Below are positions 1-7,489 of a DNA stretch of 9,913 bases, one piece after another. Every line of letters starts with the position of its first letter. The first letter of the stretch is position 1. Source of the stretch: Candidatus Gallibacteroides avistercoris (GTDB lineage: Bacteria > Bacteroidota > Bacteroidia > Bacteroidales > CHK158-818); contig DVNA01000206.1 of NCBI GenBank assembly GCA_018714665.1, forward strand, positions 1 to 9,913. The letters run 5' to 3'. Position numbers and translations under genes: made by a program. A model generated the notes under the pieces. It had not been told where the DNA came from, made no database searches, and was given only the letters and a program-made list of their open reading frames with translations.

Positions 1-843
1 TTTCGTGTAGCCATAGACTGCGTAAACTCGGTCGGAGGCATTGCTATTCCGGCCTTGCTGGAAGCCCTCGGAGTCAAAAAAATAGAGAAATTGTACTGTG
101 ATCCCAACGGACAATTCCCCCATAATCCGGAACCGCTACCTGAACACTTGACGGACATTGCCGACTTACTGAAAAAAGGCAACGCCGATGTAGGGTTTGT
201 CGTAGATCCGGATGTGGACCGTTTGGCCATTATTTGCGAAAACGGGAATATGTTCGGAGAAGAATATACATTGGTGGCCGTTGCCGATTACGTCTTATCC
301 CATACCCCGGGAAACACCGTATCAAACCTCAGCTCTTCAAGGGCTCTGCGGGACGTTACCCGAGCCCATGGACAACAATACAATGCCGCAGCCGTAGGCG
401 AAGTAAACGTAGTAGCCAAAATGAAAGAGACGAACGCCATAATAGGTGGAGAAGGAAATGGCGGAGTCATCTATCCGGCAAGCCACTACGGGCGCGATGC
501 ATTGGTAGGAATCGCCCTGTTCCTTACCTATTTGGCCAAATCGGGGAAAAAAGTAAGCGAAATAAAAGCATCATTCCCCCCTTATGTCATTGCCAAGCAA
601 AAGGTTCAGCTAACGCCCGACATCAATGTGGATGCGTTACTGAATGTTGTAAAAACGAAATATGCCCAATATGAAATAACAGACATTGATGGTGTCAAAA
701 TCGACTTCCCGGACAAATGGGTACACCTGCGCAAATCCAATACGGAACCCATCATCCGCGTATATGCCGAAGCCAAAGATACTGATACAGCTGAAAAAAC
801 AGCAGCAGAAATCATGAAAGTCATCCAAGAAATGGCCCATTAA
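1..843 (+). CDS. glmM: Phosphohexomutase, probably phosphoglucosamine mutase, 3' part (5' end outside window)
   Basis: The frame is open from the first base, so about 280 C-terminal residues are visible and the N-terminal catalytic-serine domain lies outside the window. The visible part carries the hallmarks of the alpha-D-phosphohexomutase family in order. The magnesium loop DPDVDR is at 205-222, the sugar-recognition loop GEGNGG at 448-465, and the C-terminal phosphate-binding loop RKSNTEP at 730-750. Family members move a phosphate between C6 and C1 of a hexose. GlmM makes glucosamine-1-phosphate for UDP-GlcNAc, and so for peptidoglycan and LPS, in the cytoplasm. Bacteroidota proteins with the GEGNGG form of the loop are usually annotated as GlmM, but phosphomannomutase/phosphoglucomutase (ManB-like) cannot be excluded without the N-terminus. 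The ATG at 55 is internal and not the start. A strong terminator follows 15 bases after the stop. Confidence 0.88.
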   Translation, partial: FRVAIDCVNSVGGIAIPALLEALGVKKIEKLYCDPNGQFPHNPEPLPEHLTDIADLLKKGNADVGFVVDPDVDRLAIICENGNMFGEEYTLVAVADYVLSHTPGNTVSNLSSSRALRDVTRAHGQQYNAAAVGEVNVVAKMKETNAIIGGEGNGGVIYPASHYGRDALVGIALFLTYLAKSGKKVSEIKASFPPYVIAKQKVQLTPDINVDALLNVVKTKYAQYEITDIDGVKIDFPDKWVHLRKSNTEPIIRVYAEAKDTDTAEKTAAEIMKVIQEMAH

Positions 844-858
844 TACAATATTTCCTAA

Positions 859-909
859 AAAAACAGAGAAAAAGAGCGGTAAACAATTATCGTTCTTTTC
901 TTTGTTTTT
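859..909 (+). terminator. Rho-independent terminator after glmM
   Basis: Left arm 859-878 pairs with right arm 891-909 across a 12-base loop. The stem contains two G-U pairs and one bulged A, and its foot is an A-run paired with the T-run ending at 909. It lies directly downstream of the glmM stop and upstream of an unrelated operon, so it probably isolates the two transcription units. Confidence 0.75.
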
Positions 910-1004
910 CAAACAGATTTTTCCCCTCGCAATATTATGCAAAAGCCTCTGTGCAAATTGTTGTTAAAAACAGAAAAAAGGAAAAAGGATGTTTCTGTAA
1001 TTGC

Positions 1005-1014
1005 TATAATTTAG
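1005..1014 (+). promoter_or_regulatory. Weak candidate promoter element for the oxidoreductase operon
   Basis: The 190 bases between the glmM terminator and the oxidoreductase start must hold the operon promoter. The best element I see is TATAAT at 1005-1010, overlapping TAATTTAG at 1007-1014. The latter matches the Bacteroidota -7 consensus TAnnTTTG at all but one defined base. I could not find a convincing -33 TTTG at the right distance, so this call is tentative. If it is correct, the leader is about 80 bases. Confidence 0.25.
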
Positions 1015-1099
1015 CGAACTTAGCACAGTTTATTAGAATATGAAAACACACTAACACAAAAAGTGCGGATAAATAAACATTTACTTTTATATATTTACT

Positions 1100-2359
1100 A
1101 TGAGAACAAATAGACGAACTTTTCTCAAATCGTTAGGAGGTATTGCTGCCTTTACAGTAGTTCCCCGACACGTCTTGGGTGCTGGTTACATCGCACCAAG
1201 TGATCAATTAACCAAAGGTATCATCGGTTGCGGAGGAATGGGACGCGGCCATGTAGGATATGCCGGAACCCGTCTGGTTGCCGTTTGCGATGTCGACAAG
1301 AATCATCTTGCATTGGGGCAAGCATTGGTTCCGGAGAAAATTGCAGAATATTCCGATTTCCGCGACTTGATCCTAGACAAAAATGTGGATATCGTACACA
1401 TCGCCACTCCTCCCCATTGGCACGGTATCATGTCGGTAGAAGCAGCCAAAGCCGGGAAAGACATCTGGTGCGAAAAGCCCATGACTCGTACCATCGGCGA
1501 AGGGAAACGAGTTGCCGAAGCCGTAAAACAATACGGCCGTATTTTCAGGCTGAACACCTGGTTCCGTTTCTCCGACACTTTCTACGGATTGGGAACACCT
1601 GTAAAACCGTTGAAAAAACTGGTACAAAGCGGTATGTTGGGATGGCCCCTGAAAGTTACCATCAGCAAACATACCGGGTTTGACTGGAAATTCTATTGGG
1701 TAGGAAAAGAACATCTGGAACCCCAACCCGTTCCGCCAGAACTCGACTATGATATGTGGTTAGGTCCGGCTCCCTACAAACCTTATAACGAACACCGGGT
1801 ACACCAAAACTTCCGCGGATACTGGGATTACGACGGTGGAGGACTGGGAGATATGGGACAACACTACATCGATCCCGTACAATATTTCTTAGGGAAAGAC
1901 AATACCAGCCCCATTAAAGTAGAAGTAGATGCTCCTCAACAAAATCCCGAAGCAGTAGGCACGTGGAGATCCATCACCTATACTTACGAAGACGGCTGCC
2001 AAATTGTCTTGTGGGGCGGAGACTTCGGAGATCCGAATACTCCTTATATCGAAGGTCCGAAAGGAAAAGTTTACAAAAACTTCGTTTGCGACATACCCAA
2101 CTGGGAAAAGAAATTGGCAGACTATCCCGAACCGGAACCCCAAAATACCGACTTTATAGAATGTGTAAAGAATCGTCAGAAATTTGCGTTGAACGAACAA
2201 AACGGACACCGTTCTTGTACAATTGTAAATATGGGTCTGGTTGCCTTACGCCTGAACCGGAAAGAACTCCATTACGATCCCGTAGCACAACAATTCATTA
2301 ACGACGAAGCAGCCAACCGGTTAATTGATCAACCGATGAGAGCTCCGTGGAATATCTAA
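1100..2359 (+). CDS. Tat-exported Gfo/Idh/MocA family oxidoreductase
   Basis: This 419-residue protein is an NAD(P)-dependent sugar oxidoreductase of the Gfo/Idh/MocA family. Residues 5-11 (RRTFLKS) followed by a hydrophobic stretch to about residue 27 form a twin-arginine signal, which fits export of a folded, cofactor-loaded enzyme. The Rossmann domain shows GCGGMG at 43-48, the VCD acidic end of beta-2 at 62-64, TPPHWH at 103-108 and the family EKP motif with the likely catalytic lysine K126. The C-terminal domain carries GGGLGDMGQHYID around 246-258; its D251, H255 and D258 are the usual sugar-site residues. The ATG at 1100 is chosen because it places the Tat motif at the N-terminus. No Shine-Dalgarno is seen, as is normal in Bacteroidota. 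The next gene starts 19 bases downstream and is surely co-transcribed. Substrate is unknown; a glycoside 3-dehydrogenase role is inferred from the DUF1080 neighbour. Confidence 0.92.
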   Translation: MRTNRRTFLKSLGGIAAFTVVPRHVLGAGYIAPSDQLTKGIIGCGGMGRGHVGYAGTRLVAVCDVDKNHLALGQALVPEKIAEYSDFRDLILDKNVDIVHIATPPHWHGIMSVEAAKAGKDIWCEKPMTRTIGEGKRVAEAVKQYGRIFRLNTWFRFSDTFYGLGTPVKPLKKLVQSGMLGWPLKVTISKHTGFDWKFYWVGKEHLEPQPVPPELDYDMWLGPAPYKPYNEHRVHQNFRGYWDYDGGGLGDMGQHYIDPVQYFLGKDNTSPIKVEVDAPQQNPEAVGTWRSITYTYEDGCQIVLWGGDFGDPNTPYIEGPKGKVYKNFVCDIPNWEKKLADYPEPEPQNTDFIECVKNRQKFALNEQNGHRSCTIVNMGLVALRLNRKELHYDPVAQQFINDEAANRLIDQPMRAPWNI

Positions 2360-2378
2360 CCTATAAAATCACGTGTAA

Positions 2379-5300
2379 ATGAAAAAAATATTATTATCCA
2401 TCAGTGCTTTTTTACTGTGCTTTTCGGTATTAATGGCTCAGACCGATCCTAACCGTACGGTAAAAACCAAAATAATAGATGCCTTGGCTCAACTGCCGGC
2501 CCAGAATCAGGAAAAATTCAATACTATCATGAAAGATATTGCCTCCACCGGAGATGAGGGGGTAAATCTATTGATGGGTATGATGAATCCTCCGGGCAAA
2601 GAAAGCAATGCCCAAATAGACTATGCCTTGACCGGTTTGACTTATTATGTAGCCGTACCGGGCAGAGAGGCTGAAAAGGAAAAAGTAGAACAAGCATACA
2701 TTAAAGTATTGCCGCAAGCACAAAGTAAAGGACGGGAACCGCTTGCCTTTGTCATCCGGCAGTTACAAGTAATCGGGACGGATGCCAGTGTACCCGCCTT
2801 ATCAAAATACTTGACAGACAAAGAGGTTGCCGGACCGGCTGCCCGTGCATTAGCAAGCATCAATACTGCCGCAGCACAGGAAGCATTGATATCAGCATTA
2901 CAAAGTGCCACAGCAGACACTCAGAACGATATGATCAATGCCGTGGGCACTGCTAAAATAGCTGCCGCAGAACCGGTATTGTTAGAAATGTTGTCCAAGC
3001 CGGGGTTAAGCGCAAATACAGAAAAAGACTTGCTGTATGCCATCAGTCGTTGCGGAAGTAAGTCATCCTTGTCAACATTGGCAAAAAAAGCCAAAGCTGT
3101 TAATTACACAATGGAACCGACCGGTGCCAATGAAGCATACATTGCCCTGATCAAAAACATTGCGGCCAACGGCGATACTAAAACCGCATTAAAAGAGGCT
3201 AACTCTTTGTCAAAGAAAGCCCAAAAGGCGGAAGCTAAACAATCGGCCATAGCGGCTCTTGAAATCATCATGGCGGCCAATCCCGAAAAAGCCACCAGCC
3301 AGGCTGTCAAAGCATTGAAAAATCCGTGCCGCGAATACCGGAACGCTGCACTGCTGTATGCCGGCGATGATGCAGCAGAAGAGATCATCAAAGTTTTAGC
3401 CAAAGCCGATGATGAAGTAAAAATAGACATTCTGAACTGGTTGGGCGTCCGTCGCCAACAAACCACATTGGAAGCTGTTCTGCCGTATATCCAAAACGAC
3501 AATAACGAAATTGCAAATGCTGCCGCATGGGCTGCCGTCAAGATAGGCGGAGATAATGCCATCCCGGCCTTGACACAACTGCTGACAAGTGCAGACCAAG
3601 AAAAAATTGAAATAGGGAAAAATGCGTTGAACTCATTCAATGGAAATATCAACTCGGCTGTGGCAGATGCGATCGATGCTGCCAATACGGATGAAGGGAA
3701 AATTGCCGGTATAGAACTTTTATCAAACCGCAAAGCAGATGCCTATTCAACCAAAATAATGGAACTGACCTCTGCCAACGGTAATGTAAAAAAAGCTGCA
3801 TACGACGCTTTGCAAAATGTCGTTACTGAAAAAGAGCTTCCTCAACTCTATACAATGCTTGAAAAAGCCGACAAAACAGATGTTCCTTCCATACAAAACG
3901 CTATTATTGCAGCGTTGGCTTCTCAATCCAAAGATAAACAATACCAGACGATAGAAGCCCAAATGGCCAAATCAAGCAAAAAAGAGTTGTACTACGGAGT
4001 ATTAGCTGCAACCGGAGAGAAAAAAGCGTTGGATCAAATTGTAGAAGGATTTAACAGCAGCAACAAATCTCAGAAAGATGCAGCCTTCGTTGCCTTGTTA
4101 AAATGGAACGGATTTGATGCAGCGGACGAATTGTTCGCTATCTGCAAAGCAGGACAAGAACCGTATGCGTCTCAGGCTTTGTCAGCTTATATTGACAAAA
4201 TCAAACAGTCTGATTTAACCAATGAAAACCGCCTCATTTTCTTGCGTAACGCCATGGAAGTAGCGAAGTCAGACAAAGATAAGATAGAGATACTTCAACA
4301 AATTCAAGGTACTAACACTTTCTTAGGATTAATCTATGCAGGAAAATTCTTGGACGAAAAACCAATTCAACAAGCTGCTTGCCAAGCTGTTATGAACATT
4401 GCCTTGAACAACAAGGCTTACTACGGCGAAGAAGTTACCGCATTGTTGAATAAAGTATTGGAACGTCTGAGCGGACAAGACAGCGACTACCAGAAAAAAG
4501 CCATCCAAAAACACTTGGCAGAACAACCTAAAGAGGGAGGATTCGTATCTATTTTCAACGGAAAAGATTTGACAGGCTGGAAAGGATTGGTAGCAAACCC
4601 GATTGCCCGTGCTAAAATGTCCAAGGCTCAACTGGCCAAAGCACAAGAAAGTGCCGATAAACTTGCCAAAGAGACGTGGAGTGTAGAAAACGGAGTATTG
4701 GTATTTAATGGAAAAGGAGATAATCTCTGCACAGAAAAGCAATATGGAGATTTTGAAATGTATGTAGACTGGATGTTAGATCCGGCCGGTCCGGAAGCTG
4801 ACGCTGGTATCTACCTACGCGGAACTCCTCAGGTACAAATTTGGGATACCGCCCGCGTAAATGTAGGGGCACAAGTAGGTTCCGGCGGATTGTACAACAA
4901 CCAGAAGAACCCGAGTACTCCGCTCAAAGTAGCCGATAACAAACTGGGTCAATGGAACAGTTTCTACATCAAAATGGTAGGTGACCGTGTAACAGTATAT
5001 CTGAACGGTGAATTGGTAGTAAACAATGTTATTCTCGAAAATTATTGGGATAGAAATCAATCCATCTTCCCGATAGAACAGATAGAATTACAAGCTCACG
5101 GAAGTAAAGTTTCTTACCGCGATATTTATATTAAAGAGTTGAAACGGGCCGAACCATTCAAACTTTCCGCAGAAGAAGAGAAAGAGGGATTCCGCATCTT
5201 GTTCGACGGAACCAATATGCACCAATGGACCGGTAATACGAAAGATTACATCACAGAAGACGGATGTATCGTTCTTTATCCCCAAAATGGTGGCGGTGGA

Positions 5301-5762
5301 AATCTTTATACAAAAGACGAATTTGAAAACTTTGTATACCGTTTTGAATTCCAGTTAACTCCGGCTGCCAACAACGGATTGGGTATCCGGACTCCTTTGG
5401 AAGGCGATGCTGCTTACGTGGGAATGGAGTTGCAGATCCTCGACAACGAACACGAAGTATACAAAGACCTGGCTCCGTACCAATACCACGGTTCTGTTTA
5501 CGGTATTATCCCTGCCAAACGAGGATTCCTGAAACCGATTGGCGAATGGAACTACCAGGAAGTGATTGCAGATGGCAACCATATCAAAGTCATATTGAAC
5601 GGTACTGTTATTGTGGACGGTGATATAAAAGAGGCTACGAAAAACGGAACACCTGACCACCGAGAACATCCGGGCCTGTTCAATAAGAAAGGACATATTG
5701 GATTCTTGGGACACGGATCAGTTGTCAAATTCAGAAACATCCGTATCAAAGAATTGAAATAA
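2379..5762 (+). CDS. Exported HEAT-like repeat protein with two tandem DUF1080 (3-keto-disaccharide hydrolase) domains
   Basis: The 1127-residue product begins with a signal peptide (KK, hydrophobic core, probable cleavage after VLMA at residue 20). C14 lacks a proper lipobox, so a soluble periplasmic protein is more likely than a lipoprotein. Residues about 25-715 are alanine-rich helical repeats of HEAT/armadillo type, for example the units near 135-205, 330-400 and 440-515. Two DUF1080 domains (jelly-roll, Pfam PF06439) follow: about 721-922 (FVSIFNGKDLTGW to YRDIYIKEL) and about 937-1127 (FRILFDGTNMHQW to FRNIRIKEL). Each has the lectin-like core signature (AGIYLRG and NNGLGIR, then GQWNSFYI and GEWNYQEV, then YLNGELVV and ILNGTVIV). 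Domain 1 has a lysine/alanine-rich helical insertion near 740-765. Characterised members of the family cleave 3-keto-glycosides. The helical region probably binds a partner or ligand, which is inference. It is the second gene of the operon and is closed by a strong terminator. Confidence 0.88.
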   Translation: MKKILLSISAFLLCFSVLMAQTDPNRTVKTKIIDALAQLPAQNQEKFNTIMKDIASTGDEGVNLLMGMMNPPGKESNAQIDYALTGLTYYVAVPGREAEKEKVEQAYIKVLPQAQSKGREPLAFVIRQLQVIGTDASVPALSKYLTDKEVAGPAARALASINTAAAQEALISALQSATADTQNDMINAVGTAKIAAAEPVLLEMLSKPGLSANTEKDLLYAISRCGSKSSLSTLAKKAKAVNYTMEPTGANEAYIALIKNIAANGDTKTALKEANSLSKKAQKAEAKQSAIAALEIIMAANPEKATSQAVKALKNPCREYRNAALLYAGDDAAEEIIKVLAKADDEVKIDILNWLGVRRQQTTLEAVLPYIQNDNNEIANAAAWAAVKIGGDNAIPALTQLLTSADQEKIEIGKNALNSFNGNINSAVADAIDAANTDEGKIAGIELLSNRKADAYSTKIMELTSANGNVKKAAYDALQNVVTEKELPQLYTMLEKADKTDVPSIQNAIIAALASQSKDKQYQTIEAQMAKSSKKELYYGVLAATGEKKALDQIVEGFNSSNKSQKDAAFVALLKWNGFDAADELFAICKAGQEPYASQALSAYIDKIKQSDLTNENRLIFLRNAMEVAKSDKDKIEILQQIQGTNTFLGLIYAGKFLDEKPIQQAACQAVMNIALNNKAYYGEEVTALLNKVLERLSGQDSDYQKKAIQKHLAEQPKEGGFVSIFNGKDLTGWKGLVANPIARAKMSKAQLAKAQESADKLAKETWSVENGVLVFNGKGDNLCTEKQYGDFEMYVDWMLDPAGPEADAGIYLRGTPQVQIWDTARVNVGAQVGSGGLYNNQKNPSTPLKVADNKLGQWNSFYIKMVGDRVTVYLNGELVVNNVILENYWDRNQSIFPIEQIELQAHGSKVSYRDIYIKELKRAEPFKLSAEEEKEGFRILFDGTNMHQWTGNTKDYITEDGCIVLYPQNGGGGNLYTKDEFENFVYRFEFQLTPAANNGLGIRTPLEGDAAYVGMELQILDNEHEVYKDLAPYQYHGSVYGIIPAKRGFLKPIGEWNYQEVIADGNHIKVILNGTVIVDGDIKEATKNGTPDHREHPGLFNKKGHIGFLGHGSVVKFRNIRIKELK

Positions 5763-5787
5763 TACAATTCAAAAAGAAATTACAACC

Positions 5788-5825
5788 TAAAAAGCCGTTT
5801 TAGCAAAAGCTAAAACGGCTTTTTA
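5788..5825. terminator. Bidirectional terminator between convergent genes
   Basis: A perfect stem of 17 pairs (5788-5804 with 5809-5825) encloses an AAAA loop at 5805-5808. The GC-containing core is flanked by an A-run on the left and a T-run on the right, so it can terminate transcription on both strands. It lies 25 bases after the HEAT/DUF1080 stop and 57 bases before the end of the convergent acylase gene, and so serves both. Confidence 0.9.
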
Positions 5826-5882
5826 TATATTTACAATTGAACCTATACAAGATTTTGAAAAAAGAACTTACTGACAGAACAA

Positions 5883-6953
5883 CTAATTAACGGTTATTTT
5901 CTCAACAGGTTGTTCTCTTTTTGCATCTAACGGATGCGATTGATACGCCACTTTATCAAAATCAATTTCAGAAAGATCAATACAACGAATCGTATTGTTG
6001 TAAGCTGTCTTATAATAAACGATCCGGTGAGTCAGATCAATCGCCGAGGTCCATTGCGTTGCACTGGGAATATTGGGAGACTCACCCATGGAATGCTCTA
6101 TACCTATCGGTATATCAAAATTGTTAAGCAGGTGAAAACATTGTTGTATAGTCTCGAATGCCGTTGCTTGTTGAGGAGCCGAAGCCCGATAAAATGCAGC
6201 CCTTACGAATCGTGAAGGGGGTGTAGCATCACCCGGCATTCCCAAAAATCCGGAATTTGCTCCGAATGGATTTAACATAATTTCTGACATTTTTTGTGCA
6301 GAAACACCCCCCGGATGCAGATTTACATAATTATTCAAATTGGTAAGTTGCCATTCAAAGCCGGGAGCATTAGTCAATACCCCCACTTTATTCTCATAAA
6401 AATGCGGTTCTCCGTTTACGATTTCAAGTACGACCTGACGACCTGAAGGCTCTCCAATACGCCAATGTACCACCGAAGATTTTTCCAACCCAACCACCCG
6501 GATAGAGGAGATAGCTGCTTTCACCTCATCAATCGTCGAAAACTGGGACAACATCCACATAACCAATTGTAAGTCTACTACTGTACGGTTATTTTGTAAA
6601 GAATCATACGGCAAATAACTGCCATAACCGGGGAAAAAGAACAATCCGGCCGAAAGGCCAGCACTGTTAATTCCCTCTGCCACGAACTCTTTTTGTACTA
6701 CCGACAACCCGACAACACCGTATTTAGATGAAAATGACAAGCCATTAGCCCCCGTAGGAGTAAATGAACGCAATGATTGTCCCCGCGGAATAATCACATA
6801 TTCACTCAGCAAGGCACTCTCAGACCATTCGATTGTACGAGACTGGATATAACTTCCGTCTTTCGAAGTAAGAGCTATTCCTGTACAAGCTATGGTATAA
6901 AAAACATTTCCACACACAATAGCAATAATCAATAATAGATGTTTTTTTTTCAT
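5883..6953 (-). CDS. Secreted choloylglycine hydrolase / penicillin V acylase family protein (linear amide C-N hydrolase)
   Basis: This 356-residue protein belongs to the Ntn-hydrolase family of bile salt hydrolases and penicillin V acylases, which cleave linear amide bonds with an N-terminal cysteine nucleophile. A signal peptide (MKKK plus a hydrophobic core) ends at A22, directly before C23. Removing it would expose C23 as the catalytic residue. Other expected residues are visible: R39 in SRTIEW, the EGINSAGLSAG segment at 93-103, N195 in LTNAPGFEWQ, and R248 in PGDATPPSRFVRAAF. Length fits the Gram-negative branch of the family, whose members act in the periplasm. Substrate cannot be read from sequence: conjugated bile salts, penicillin V and acyl-homoserine lactones are all possible. 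The last ~20 residues are polar and probably flexible. It is monocistronic, with its own promoter at 7027-7056, and converges on the DUF1080 operon. Confidence 0.88.
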   Translation of the reverse strand: MKKKHLLLIIAIVCGNVFYTIACTGIALTSKDGSYIQSRTIEWSESALLSEYVIIPRGQSLRSFTPTGANGLSFSSKYGVVGLSVVQKEFVAEGINSAGLSAGLFFFPGYGSYLPYDSLQNNRTVVDLQLVMWMLSQFSTIDEVKAAISSIRVVGLEKSSVVHWRIGEPSGRQVVLEIVNGEPHFYENKVGVLTNAPGFEWQLTNLNNYVNLHPGGVSAQKMSEIMLNPFGANSGFLGMPGDATPPSRFVRAAFYRASAPQQATAFETIQQCFHLLNNFDIPIGIEHSMGESPNIPSATQWTSAIDLTHRIVYYKTAYNNTIRCIDLSEIDFDKVAYQSHPLDAKREQPVEKITVN

Positions 6954-7026
6954 ACTCTTAATATTTATTATTTTTCAATATTGACAACAACGAGACAACA
7001 GGTCTACCCATTTATTATCAATAAGA

Positions 7027-7056
7027 CAAAATTACCCTTTTCTATCAATATTACAA
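7027..7056 (-). promoter_or_regulatory. Bacteroidota-type promoter for the acylase gene
   Basis: Read on the reverse strand, TTG at 7056-7054 is followed after 19 bases by TAATTTTG at 7034-7027. The second element is an exact match to the Bacteroidota -7 consensus TAnnTTTG, and the spacing to the -33 element is right for the phylum's primary sigma factor. Transcription would start near 7021, giving a leader of roughly 65-70 bases before the ATG at 6953. Confidence 0.6.
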
Positions 7057-7421
7057 CTCTTTTCCCATGTAATTTACAATAAAGGCCCAGATTATCTATT
7101 ATAATATAAAAATAAATTTTATTGATTATTATAAGGGTTTCATATAAATTTTTTTCTCCGATATATTATTTGCTTTTCAGCTAAGTTTCGTTACTTTTTT
7201 ATTTCTCTCTATAAATCATTCAGAATAGTATTATGAGGTCACAACATTACAACAAAACATCTTTTTAAAAAGTTCTGAAAACGGATCTCAACATAAGGAA
7301 CCTTTCCTTTACATACGGGAAATAGTGTCAGGCTGATGAACAAGATATGGCGCAAAGGCTGTCTTTTTGTCAGAAATTTACCAAAAATTCGAATTGGCAC
7401 GAAATTCGCTATATTCATACG

Positions 7422-7447
7422 TGAACAATCGATGTAAAGATTGTTCA
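7422..7447. promoter_or_regulatory. Perfect inverted repeat upstream of groES, CIRCE-like in geometry
   Basis: TGAACAATC at 7422-7430 is exactly mirrored by GATTGTTCA at 7439-7447, with an 8-base spacer. The dyad ends 42 bases before the groES start codon. The classical heat-shock operator CIRCE also has 9-base arms around a 9-base spacer in this position, but its arm sequence (TTAGCACTC) differs. The dyad could be a repressor operator or an RNA hairpin in the groES leader. Its perfect symmetry and its position are seen directly; the role is inference. Confidence 0.5.
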
Positions 7448-7489
7448 AATTAATGTATATAGTATTATTTATATAAACTAATCACAACA

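Larger units (their letters stand above)
6954..7489. other. AT-rich intergenic region between divergent acylase and groES
   Basis: No convincing gene lies in these ~535 bases. The part from 6954 to about 7240 is very AT-rich and holds the acylase promoter. The part from about 7240 to 7489 is less AT-rich and must hold the groES promoter. In it I see a 6-base dyad (CGAATT, 7 bases, AATTCG) at 7390-7408, a partial -7-like element TATATTCA at 7410-7417, and the perfect dyad listed separately. A 69-codon reverse frame at 7239-7448 has no recognisable features and is probably chance. Confidence 0.6.

Noticed and set aside
2379..2440. Possible lipoprotein signal at LLC (residue 14) of the HEAT/DUF1080 protein
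   Set aside because: The residue before the cysteine is leucine rather than A, G or S, and a good signal peptidase I site (VLMA, then Q) follows at residue 20.
3104..3733. A 209-codon antisense frame within the HEAT/DUF1080 gene
   Set aside because: The forward frame is continuous, carries a signal peptide and known domains, and shows repeat structure here. The antisense product is a compositional shadow of alanine-rich codons.
5788..5825. Hairpin as a mobile-element repeat or attachment site
   Set aside because: Its position between two convergent gene ends and its A-run/T-run flanks are fully explained by a bidirectional terminator.
7422..7447. Canonical CIRCE element
   Set aside because: The geometry fits, but the arm sequence TGAACAATC does not match TTAGCACTC, so it is reported only as CIRCE-like.
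7239..7448. A 69-codon reverse-strand frame upstream of groES
   Set aside because: It has no recognisable motif, no promoter or start context, and it overlaps the groES control region.
6954..7489. tRNA, small RNA or CRISPR array in the long intergenic gap
   Set aside because: There are no regularly spaced direct repeats, no cloverleaf-like pairing or T-loop GTTCRA context, and no strong terminator that would end a small RNA.
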